Positions 33,561-40,935 of a DNA stretch of 44,501 nucleotides are shown piece after piece. The position numbers and the translations under genes were made by a program. The DNA comes from an uncultured Ruminococcus sp. (GTDB lineage: Bacteria; Bacillota; Clostridia; Oscillospirales; Acutalibacteraceae): NCBI GenBank assembly GCA_902778175.1, contig CACYWT010000036.1, positions 1 through 44,501 of the forward strand. The letters run 5' to 3'. The notes under the pieces are model-generated. The model was not told the origin of the DNA and did not search any database. It saw only the letters and a list, made by a program, of their open reading frames with translations. Positions within the stretch are counted from its first letter, which is position 1. Every line of letters begins with the position of its first letter.

Positions 33561-35492
33561 ATGGAAAAACTACTATATTTTGATTATTCAGCTTTCTTAC
33601 TGGAGCTTGTCCTGATCTGCTCGATCTTAATGAGAAAAATGTACAGTAATAATATAAACCGTTTTTTCCTGTTTCTGGTCACGGTCACTCTTATGACGAC
33701 CTCAATGGACATTGCGGCAGTCGCTCTGGACAGAAACGGACCCGGGTATATTGCCGCAAAGCATTTTTTCCATTCCTCATACCTGTTTCTTCATGTGGTG
33801 GTCGCATTTCTTTATCTTGTCTACGTTCTTTTGCAGCAGGATATGTGGTACAGGACGACAGATAAACACTGGAAGATATTTGTGCTTTTTGCTCCGATCG
33901 CCTTTATAGGTATAATAACGGTCATTAATCCGTTTACGGGACTGCTGTTTTATTTCAATCAATATGACGAATATACACGCGGACCGCTGTTCCTTTCACT
34001 CTATGTCGTGACTGCCTACTACAGTGTTTTCATTTTCTACCGGACGATACATTTCAGAAAGAATACCGACGCAATGCGAACTATATCTCTGACGCTCGGT
34101 CTTTTCCTGATACTTCTGGCTGCGATAGTACAGCTTCTGATACCGCAGCTGCTGCTGGATATGTTTGCTCTGGCTATCGGTCTGCTGTTCATGTTCATGA
34201 TGGTACAGCGGCCTGAGGAGGTCGTCGATCCCGATACGGGACTTAATAATATTTCGTCCTACGTCAGTGATATACGCCGCAGCTACGCAAACAAAAAACC
34301 TGAAACCATAATCGTTATTCAGTTTACGAATTACGCGGCAATAAGAGATATGCTTGGCTATAACGATGCTGTGGATTTCAAGCGTTTTCTGTCGAAGGTC
34401 ATACTTGACAATCTTGCGCGCGACAAGATACGCGCCGAGGTATATTATACCGGATCGGGCTGTTTCCGTGTGCGCATGGATATACGCAATACCGATGATA
34501 CGGAACGTCTGGCAAATGAGATAAATGATTATTTCAAGAAGGATATACGCTACAACGAGATCACGATAAATCTCGTGACCGTGGTATGTATAGTCCATGT
34601 GCCGGAGGATATTTCAGAAAGCTCCGCACTGAGAGCATTTGAAAACGATCTTGGTTCATCATACTATACGGGCAGCGTTCTTTATGCCACAGATATATAT
34701 CAGAAAAAGAAATATGATATCCTCAGCAGTATTGACGTCATTATAGATGAGGCGATATCCGAAAATGAATTTGAGGTTTATTATCAGCCGATATATTCGC
34801 TGCAGCAGAAAAGGTTCAATTCCGCAGAGGCTCTGCTCAGACTGAAAAGCAAGAAATACGGTTTTATTCCGCCCGATGTATTTATTCCGGCTGCCGAGAA
34901 AAACGGCGCAATACACAAGATAGGCGATTTCGTACTCGAAAGCGTCTGCGATTTTATAGGCAGCAAGGATTTTGCAGAGCTGGGACTTGATTATATCGAG
35001 GTCAATCTTTCCCCTGTTCAGTGTATGGCAAAAGACCTGGCTGCGCATATGATCGAAATATTTAAAAAGAACCACGTCGATCCTGCGCAGATCAATCTTG
35101 AAATAACCGAAACTGCTCCGGGAGAAATGCAGAATGCGATCTCCAAGAATATAAATATCCTCTATAATGCCGGAATAAACTTCTCGCTTGACGATTTCGG
35201 CACCGGATATTCCAATATGCAGCGCATAGCATCAATGCCGTTCAATATCATCAAGCTTGACAAGACCATCACTCAGGTAGAGGACAATCCGAACCTGATA
35301 ATCGTACTGGAAAATGTGGTCAAGATGATAAAATCCCTCAATATGAAAATAGTTGCCGAGGGTATCGAAACAAAAGAGCTTGTCGAGCGTTTTTCGGATA
35401 TGGAATGTGAATACATACAGGGGTATTATTATTCCCGTCCGCTTCCGCGCAGCGAGTTTATAGATTTCATCAAAACGCACAAAGCCGCCTGA
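33561..35492 (+). CDS. Membrane EAL-domain cyclic-di-GMP phosphodiesterase with degenerate GGDEF domain
   Basis: A 643-residue protein. About seven hydrophobic segments in the first ~215 residues resemble the input region of the HD-GYP protein at 1609. Next is a GGDEF-fold region without the signature: where GGDEF is expected the sequence reads YTGSGCFRVRMD, so no diguanylate cyclase activity is expected. The EAL domain is intact: EALLRLK at 423, NLEITE, DDFGTGYS from 544, KLDKTI, VAEGIET and QGYYYSRPLP. It should linearise cyclic di-GMP. The start has AGGTGATGTT upstream, with its own promoter and a strong terminator downstream, so it is monocistronic. Confidence 0.92.
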   Translation: MEKLLYFDYSAFLLELVLICSILMRKMYSNNINRFFLFLVTVTLMTTSMDIAAVALDRNGPGYIAAKHFFHSSYLFLHVVVAFLYLVYVLLQQDMWYRTTDKHWKIFVLFAPIAFIGIITVINPFTGLLFYFNQYDEYTRGPLFLSLYVVTAYYSVFIFYRTIHFRKNTDAMRTISLTLGLFLILLAAIVQLLIPQLLLDMFALAIGLLFMFMMVQRPEEVVDPDTGLNNISSYVSDIRRSYANKKPETIIVIQFTNYAAIRDMLGYNDAVDFKRFLSKVILDNLARDKIRAEVYYTGSGCFRVRMDIRNTDDTERLANEINDYFKKDIRYNEITINLVTVVCIVHVPEDISESSALRAFENDLGSSYYTGSVLYATDIYQKKKYDILSSIDVIIDEAISENEFEVYYQPIYSLQQKRFNSAEALLRLKSKKYGFIPPDVFIPAAEKNGAIHKIGDFVLESVCDFIGSKDFAELGLDYIEVNLSPVQCMAKDLAAHMIEIFKKNHVDPAQINLEITETAPGEMQNAISKNINILYNAGINFSLDDFGTGYSNMQRIASMPFNIIKLDKTITQVEDNPNLIIVLENVVKMIKSLNMKIVAEGIETKELVERFSDMECEYIQGYYYSRPLPRSEFIDFIKTHKAA

Positions 35493-35584
35493 TAACAAAA
35501 GCTCTCCGGATCCGAACCGGCACAGATCGTCCGGACAACGCAAGAAGATTCCCTGAGGCAGAATATTAAGCTTTAAACAACATA

Positions 35585-35620
35585 CTGGCACCGATAGTCC
35601 ATCGGCGCCAGTTTTGTTTT
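35585..35620 (+). terminator. Terminator after the EAL-domain gene
   Basis: CTGGCaCCGAT and ATCGGcGCCAG pair around AGTCC and are followed by TTTTGTTTT. Confidence 0.85.
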
Positions 35621-35645
35621 CCGGTTTCATATGTACATACTTTCT

Positions 35646-35957
35646 TTACACGCTCCATGCGGCGCTTGCCGACTGGAGATCAGCCATTCGGTGGAATATG
35701 ATCTCTGCCCCATCGGACAGATCGCAAAAAGGAGCGCAAAAATCACGGTAATTATATGTCAGCCCCGAAATATAACAGCCGCCGTGGATATAGCAGATCA
35801 CCTTACCAGAGGGTTCGGCTCTGTTTCTGATCAGACGCTGATATTTTGTGCCGTTTGCTGTCGTCAGACATTCGAGAGTATAGCCTTTTTTTGGTTTCGT
35901 ATGCGAATATTTTGCAGACATCTGTTTCATTTTATATAAAAAAGGAGTCAACCTCAT
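35646..35957 (-). pseudogene. N-terminal fragment of an alpha/beta-hydrolase (esterase) gene
   Basis: About 100 residues in one frame. The segment VICYIHGGCYISGL matches the oxyanion-hole HGGG region of HSL-type esterases (here HGGC), followed by a stretch where the family has its YRLAPE segment, then a stop. Enzymes of the family have about 300 residues, so the nucleophile serine and the rest of the fold are missing. No ribosome site fits the first ATG well. I regard it as a remnant. It lies alone downstream of the EAL gene. Confidence 0.55.
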
Positions 35958-36048
35958 GAAATACAGTATAATATCGGGAAGATTTCAAACAGGATCACCG
36001 CAGCAGCAAGCGGGATACATAAAACTCTTCGGAGAAAATGATCATTAG
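35956..36048 (+). CDS. Possible 30-residue small protein
   Basis: ATG at 35956 has AAAGGAG eight bases upstream and opens a 30-codon frame (MKYSIISGRFQTG..., ending ENDH). It is not recognised. It overlaps the start of the esterase remnant on the other strand, so the ribosome-site match may be chance. Confidence 0.25.
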   Translation: MKYSIISGRFQTGSPQQQAGYIKLFGENDH

Positions 36049-36332
36049 TAATAAGTATATACCACTTTGAGCGAATCATATATTAAGATTTGGGATCTCT
36101 GAGATATAATCAGGCAATACAAAAAAGAATATGTAAAAAAACAGTCTCTGAACTATAAAACCCCCGACAGAGTAAACCGGAATGGTGTTATGCTCTGCCG
36201 AGGGGCATACTATAATATCACTAACCATAAATGGTGGGTGTTCTGCTGTTACTTCCGGTCTGTATTATAAAAGGTATAGACCGGGAGCCATTATTATTTC
36301 TTATTTGAAATGAAATTGTAAATGTACCGCAG
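36049..36332. other. Gene-free region with two hairpins
   Basis: A hairpin at 36161-36205 combines CCCC/GGGG with an imperfect CAGAG/CTCTG stem and shares AATGGTGTTATnCTCTGCCG with the terminator-like hairpin at 38356-38399. A second hairpin, CCGGTCT/AGACCGG, lies around 36256-36285. Confidence 0.55.
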
Positions 36333-37439
36333 TTAGGCTTCATCATCTGTCAGATATCCGCCCGAGATAAGCCCGAAAGCATATTCGTCCGGAAGGCTGT
36401 TCGATGCCGCAAGAGCTTCAAACTGTTTCTTTGTCATTTCAGCTTCGCATCTTACTTCATTTATCAGTTCAGCCTTTATGCCCTGTGCTGTAAGGATATC
36501 ATAGGCAGCCTTTATCTTCTCTTTCAGGAAAGCATGAACAGCCGCCTGATATTCCTCGTCAAGAGGATTGTATTTTCCGTGTTCGGTTTTCCACGATTCG
36601 TTCAGTTCCTCCTTCATCTGACGAAGGGTTTTTCCGTTATAGACATAATCATACATATCGTCTGAATCTGGACGGGTAACATAAACGGAATATGCCTTGC
36701 CGTCATTTGATGAAAGTGCAGCCATTACAGACTGATCTACACGCAGACCGTTAAAACGGTAATATCCCATTCTGTCCTGAAGACCTTCTTCCCTGAGCAT
36801 CAGCGTAACACTGCCGCCGGATTCAAACTTCACGACAAGTATCTTATCATCCTCCTTGACAGTATAAACTCTGCTGTTGTCGTCAAGATCGGAATAACAA
36901 CCCCTGAAATCTCCCGCACGGCCTATATCCTTGTCAAGAGTGTATTCAGAGTTATTGAATACCTGCATATATGTCTTGCCGTCGTCCGTTATGATAAATC
37001 CGAGCATATCCGAGCCTTCATCTTCGTTTTTCGGAATTTCAAAGTATGCTTGTTCGCTTGTCTGTGCTGGTGTCTTACTTTCAACAGGCTTTTCGGGAGT
37101 TTCCGTGCTATTGCCTGCCTGCTGTTCGGTCTTGCCTGCTTTGCTCGTCTGATTATCGGATACAGGCGTACTGTTATTTTTCTGTTCCTTTGTATCTGTT
37201 TTGATATCGTCCGCTTTATCGGTCATCTTTTTATCTGACACATCGGGGTTTGCTGTAATATACGGCTGCTTGTTGATATTAACAATAACGGCTGCGGACA
37301 AAGCAGCAATTACCAATGCGGCAGCTGCGGCTGTGAATTTCATCACGGGCAGCCTTTTCTTTTTTGGGACATTGACAGCTTCATTTATAAGGTCCTCGTC
37401 AATATTGCTCATTTCAATAAAAAGCTTATTGTTTTTCAT
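36333..37439 (-). CDS. Probable membrane anti-sigma factor
   Basis: A 368-residue single-pass protein. About 30 charged cytoplasmic residues (KLFIEMSNIDEDLINEA...) precede one membrane segment at about 33-53. An external Thr/Lys/Glu-rich linker follows, then a soluble domain with GKTYMQVFNNSEYTL-type beta sequence, not recognised. The layout, and a 4-base ATGA overlap with the sigma gene, fit an anti-sigma factor that holds the sigma at the membrane until an external signal is sensed. No zinc-binding HxxxCxxC motif is seen in the short cytoplasmic part, so it is not a standard ZAS protein. The assignment rests mainly on position. Confidence 0.6.
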   Translation of the reverse strand: MKNNKLFIEMSNIDEDLINEAVNVPKKKRLPVMKFTAAAAALVIAALSAAVIVNINKQPYITANPDVSDKKMTDKADDIKTDTKEQKNNSTPVSDNQTSKAGKTEQQAGNSTETPEKPVESKTPAQTSEQAYFEIPKNEDEGSDMLGFIITDDGKTYMQVFNNSEYTLDKDIGRAGDFRGCYSDLDDNSRVYTVKEDDKILVVKFESGGSVTLMLREEGLQDRMGYYRFNGLRVDQSVMAALSSNDGKAYSVYVTRPDSDDMYDYVYNGKTLRQMKEELNESWKTEHGKYNPLDEEYQAAVHAFLKEKIKAAYDILTAQGIKAELINEVRCEAEMTKKQFEALAASNSLPDEYAFGLISGGYLTDDEA

Positions 37440-37987
37440 AACAATTCCTCCTTTGATAAATAATCCCTGAGCTTATTTCTTGTTCTGAAAAGAGAGCTTT
37501 TTACCTTGCTTTCGCTGATACTGAGTGCTTTGGAAATATAAGATATCGTTTCTGAAAGAAAGTATCTCCTGATAAAGATTATCCGGTTATTCCTTGAAAC
37601 AGTTCTCAGAAAATCGCTTATTATTTCTCCAAGCTCCTTTTCCGCTGTTTTTTCCAATGTACTGTTATCAGGCAGACACTCCGAAAGCTCCTTCGTCAGC
37701 TCCACAACAACAGCATTGCGCTTTTCGGCATTTGCTTTTTCTGCCATATTCAAGGCGGTGTTTCTGCATATCTTAGCAAGGTATGCGAAAAAATGCTTCG
37801 GCCTTTGCGGCGGTATTGAGTTCCACGCTTTCATATAGGTGTCGTTTTCACATTCTTCCGCCTCCTCTTTACTTTGAAGAATACGGAAAGCAAGTGCATA
37901 AAGCTGCCCTCCGTAGCTTTCCTTAGTCTGAGTTACAGCGTCCTCATCACGGCTGAAATACAGCTCAATAATTTTGTTATCCTCCAT
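37436..37987 (-). CDS. ECF-type sigma-70 family sigma factor
   Basis: A 183-residue two-domain sigma factor. Region 2 is near residues 20-90 (LYALAFRILQSKEEAEECENDTYMKAWNS), and region 4 near 125-180 with the helix-turn-helix ETISYISKALSISESKVKSSLFRTRNKLRDYL. There is no region 1 or 3. It directs RNA polymerase to a small set of promoters in response to a signal, probably through the downstream anti-sigma-like gene. The start has GGAGG upstream. A possible self-regulated promoter is at 38037-38069. Confidence 0.88.
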   Translation of the reverse strand: MEDNKIIELYFSRDEDAVTQTKESYGGQLYALAFRILQSKEEAEECENDTYMKAWNSIPPQRPKHFFAYLAKICRNTALNMAEKANAEKRNAVVVELTKELSECLPDNSTLEKTAEKELGEIISDFLRTVSRNNRIIFIRRYFLSETISYISKALSISESKVKSSLFRTRNKLRDYLSKEELL

Positions 37988-38036
37988 ATTGAATCCTCCA
38001 AAGGTTTATAAGATCCGGATCTATATTCCCTTCACT

Positions 38037-38069
38037 ATTATAGACCGAAAATAAGCTTTTTTCGTTGCG
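38037..38069 (-). promoter_or_regulatory. Candidate promoter of the sigma factor gene
   Basis: On the minus strand GCAACG (around 38068-38063) is followed after about 18 bases by GTCTATAAT. The AAC and GTC-type boxes resemble promoters recognised by ECF sigma factors, and TATAAT would also suit the housekeeping sigma without a good -35. Confidence 0.35.
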
Positions 38070-38084
38070 TTTATTTAAAAAAAT

Positions 38085-38289
38085 TTAAGGCAACACCGAA
38101 CAAAGATAGTGCCGCAGATGCGCCACCTATTTTTTCGTCAGAATGTGCAAAACGAGCGCAGTTAACCTCACGGTTATCAAACGAATATGGTGCAGAATGA
38201 CGGAAAAAGAGTACCCCAAGGGCACTTCCTTCGGGCGCAGCAGATGCGGTGCTAAGCCGTAAGGCGTTCTCCCGGCGGTGTTGCCTTAA
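38085..38289. repeat. Family-Q element, about 205 bases
   Basis: Begins TTAAGGCAACACCGAACAAAGA and ends CGGTGTTGCCTTAA. The left half follows the 30996 copy closely (GATAGTGCCGCAGATGCG, TTTTTTCGTCAGAATGTGC). The right half contains an extra stretch around CCCCAAGGGCACTTCC. TTAA stands at both borders. It lies in the divergent region between the sigma gene and the reductase operon. Confidence 0.75.
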
Positions 38290-38355
38290 CGATAAAGATA
38301 AGTGAAAGCCGCAGTAAAAAGAGCTGCTGTTCAGGTCTGTATGAAAAAATGGTCT

Positions 38356-38399
38356 GGCAGAGTACAGCACCGAAATGGTGTTATACTCTGCCGTTTTTT
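38356..38399 (+). terminator. Terminator-like hairpin upstream of the reductase operon
   Basis: GGCAGAGTA pairs with TACTCTGCC, with an inner CACC/GGTG stem, and TTTTTT follows. It lies before the operon promoter and would shield it from upstream transcription. Confidence 0.6.
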
Positions 38400-38437
38400 A
38401 CGAAAAGATCACAGATTCCACATAAATTCCAAATATA

Positions 38438-38470
38438 TTCCATTGAGATTCCCTTAATGGAAAATATACT
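38438..38470 (+). promoter_or_regulatory. Promoter and overlapping inverted repeat of the reductase operon
   Basis: TTGAGA (38443-38448) and TATACT (38465-38470) are separated by 16 bases. TTCCATT (38438-38444) and AATGGAA (38456-38462) form an inverted repeat that overlaps the -35 and the spacer, a typical repressor position. Confidence 0.5.
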
Positions 38471-38503
38471 TTATACAGTAAAAACAATACCGGAGGGGTC
38501 ACC

Positions 38504-39748
38504 ATGGATAAAAGGACAAAACAGGACAGCTTTGATAAAGAATATAATGACAGTCTGAATAAGCTATACAGAGAAAATGCAGGACTTACGGGTTTCAGAT
38601 GGTTTCTTGATACGGCTCACAGATGGGCTTACAGCCGTGATGAACACGATGTAGTTATACTCGGAACTGCCGTACCAGAGGAGCTTGTTATGGCGGCAGG
38701 CGCAGAGCCATTTTGGTTCATAGGCGGAAGTCTTGGCTCAATTCAGTGGTCCGACGAGCTTGTACCGAGAGATACCGATCCCGTGAGCAGGTCGGTTTTA
38801 GGATATATCAACAGACCGGGTAGTAATTATCATGATCCGCTGTTTATCGTTCCGCTGACTAATGACAGCATGAGAAAAACAGCCTATATACTGAAGTCGG
38901 AAGGAAGAAAGATATGTCTTGTTGATATCCCTCCGGACAGAAACGATAAATACGCCGCACAAAAATATGCAAAGCAGATGAAGGATATGTGCTCTGCTGT
39001 CTCGGCTCATACGGGTGTTAAGGTGACAAGAGATTCGATAATATCATCTATGAAAAGAGTGTCTATGGCAAGGGCTGTGCTGCGTGACTTTCTTGATGTA
39101 TCGAGGGGACGGACGGATATCATTACCGATTCCGCAAGGTTATTTGTTCAGAACAGTTATTACATGACCGATTCCGTTGATGAATGGACTTATCATGTTG
39201 CTGAGCTTACACGGGAGATCGGATACTATACTGCACGTTCGGTCAGAACGGGAAAAAGCCGTCCGAGAGTAATGCTATGCGGCTCGCCTGTTTTATTTCC
39301 AAACTATAAGATACCGTTTCTTATCCGTGATGTCGGTCTTGAAATAGCTGGATCTGTCGATCATACAGCAATGAAAACACAGATGATCTATAAGCGGAAA
39401 ATGCTTCGCGGCAGCCGTGACAGGCTGATAGAAACCATTTCGGCACAGTGGCTTGAATACGATTCTTCCCCGTCATATATCAGGAATGACATTCTGTATG
39501 ATAACATCCTGACTGCCGTGCAGAGCAGAGAAATTGACGGCGCAGTCTGTCATATCCTGAAAGGTCAGATCGAATACGACTTTGAGCTTGAAAGAATTGA
39601 ATCAATGCTTTCAGAATACGGCATACCCGTTTTCAGGCTTGAAACAGATTATCAGTATCAGGATGTCGAGCAGCTCAGAATACGCATGGAGGCTTTTTCA
39701 GAAATGCTTGTACAAATCAGGGTGAGGAGGGTGAAAAGAGTATCATGA
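38504..39748 (+). CDS. Cysteine-free 2-hydroxyacyl-CoA dehydratase-family subunit
   Basis: A 414-residue member of the HgdB/FldC/double-cubane protein family, aligned along most of its length with the product of 40916-42223. Every cysteine that is a candidate cluster ligand in that partner is replaced: RDTDP (Asp92) for RDACP, LTNDS (Asn120, Ser122) for ITCDC, GQIEYD (Gln355) for GCLVYD, FIGG for LCSG, and DSSPS for CPCP. It should therefore bind no iron-sulfur cluster and may be a structural or substrate-binding partner in a heterodimer. The start ATG has GGAGGGG upstream. It is the first gene of a six-gene operon and overlaps the next by four bases. Confidence 0.85.
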   Translation: MDKRTKQDSFDKEYNDSLNKLYRENAGLTGFRWFLDTAHRWAYSRDEHDVVILGTAVPEELVMAAGAEPFWFIGGSLGSIQWSDELVPRDTDPVSRSVLGYINRPGSNYHDPLFIVPLTNDSMRKTAYILKSEGRKICLVDIPPDRNDKYAAQKYAKQMKDMCSAVSAHTGVKVTRDSIISSMKRVSMARAVLRDFLDVSRGRTDIITDSARLFVQNSYYMTDSVDEWTYHVAELTREIGYYTARSVRTGKSRPRVMLCGSPVLFPNYKIPFLIRDVGLEIAGSVDHTAMKTQMIYKRKMLRGSRDRLIETISAQWLEYDSSPSYIRNDILYDNILTAVQSREIDGAVCHILKGQIEYDFELERIESMLSEYGIPVFRLETDYQYQDVEQLRIRMEAFSEMLVQIRVRRVKRVS

Positions 39749-40935
39749 GATCAAAGAAAAGAATAATCATCACCGTACTTGTTTGCATCGGAATAGGGCT
39801 GCTTGCCTATTTTGCATGGCTGTTCCCGTTCTATGTTTTTGAAACGAATGATTTTGATACAAGCATTGAAAAGCTGTTATCATTCGATTATCTGAAAACA
39901 CTTGTTCCGCTGTTTATCATGATCGGACTTTCGGCAGCCGGAATAATAATGATCGTACTTTTAAGGCGTATGCTTGCAAAGAGTGATAAAAAATTCAGCA
40001 GATTTGCAGATGTACGGACAAGCAGAGCAAGGGGCAAGGCTCCGAAACAGAAGCCAGCGGCATTTATGGTCATACGGTGGATAGTTATGATCGTTTCCGC
40101 AATTCTGTTGATCTGGGGCGGTCTGATATTCGGAATGGGAATATCGAGCCTGAGCATACCGGTGCTTTCATGTCCCTGGAATACAGAGGAAATGACCAAT
40201 TCAAGCTGCTATTATCTTTCACACCTGAACGAGCTGTTTGAGCTGCCCATAGGGAACATACTGCTGTTCTTTATCAGCACATTGGGATTTATTTTTGTAT
40301 TAGGTCGGGTGATATGCGGCTTTCTTTGTCCCGTTGGACTTATACAGGATATAATGGATAAGCTTCGCAAAAAGACAAATACCGAAGGCATAAAAATGAA
40401 TGAAAAAATGTACGGTGCTATCACTCCGGTAAAATGGTTCATACTGCTTATATTCATCGGTCTGTGCTTTGCCGGAGGGAATTTCTGCAATTTCTGTCCG
40501 GCGGTAGCTGTTTCTCCGATACTTGCCGGAATGAGCACAAGCCTTTATGTAAGCGGGTTTTTAATGGTACTGGTTCTTATGGGCAGTTTCTTCAAGCGCA
40601 GGGCTTTTTGTATGGTATGTCCTCTTGGGACGATCATGGGCTTCTTCCATAAGATATCCCTTTTCCGTGTCAAAAAGGACTGCCAATCCTGCACCGAATG
40701 CGGAGCTTGCTATGAAGCCTGCCCCATGGGGATAAAGATGATCTATACCGAAAGGGATAAGGCTGATGTCACACATTCAAACTGTATTATGTGCGGAGAA
40801 TGTGTACGCTGCTGCCCCGAGGACAATGCTCTTTCAATGACTTTCGCAGGAAAGAAAATATATACATCTTCGAGGAAAAAGATAATGTCAGGCTACGAAG
40901 AAGTGAGGAATTATTATGATGATAAAAAAGGCTGA
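39745..40935 (+). CDS. NapH/YccM-like membrane polyferredoxin
   Basis: A 396-residue membrane protein with about five to six hydrophobic segments. NapH-type CxxxCP motifs occur in the membrane part (CGFLCPVG and CMVCPLG, also CNFCP). The C-terminal domain holds two [4Fe-4S] sites: Cys313, 316, 319, 322/326 (CQSCTECGACYEACP) and Cys347, 350, 353, 356/357 (CIMCGECVRCCP). Such proteins move electrons between a membrane donor and a soluble acceptor. Here the likely acceptor is the activator encoded at 42236. It overlaps the upstream gene by four bases and the downstream gene by twenty, so translation is probably coupled. Confidence 0.9.
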   Translation: MRSKKRIIITVLVCIGIGLLAYFAWLFPFYVFETNDFDTSIEKLLSFDYLKTLVPLFIMIGLSAAGIIMIVLLRRMLAKSDKKFSRFADVRTSRARGKAPKQKPAAFMVIRWIVMIVSAILLIWGGLIFGMGISSLSIPVLSCPWNTEEMTNSSCYYLSHLNELFELPIGNILLFFISTLGFIFVLGRVICGFLCPVGLIQDIMDKLRKKTNTEGIKMNEKMYGAITPVKWFILLIFIGLCFAGGNFCNFCPAVAVSPILAGMSTSLYVSGFLMVLVLMGSFFKRRAFCMVCPLGTIMGFFHKISLFRVKKDCQSCTECGACYEACPMGIKMIYTERDKADVTHSNCIMCGECVRCCPEDNALSMTFAGKKIYTSSRKKIMSGYEEVRNYYDDKKG

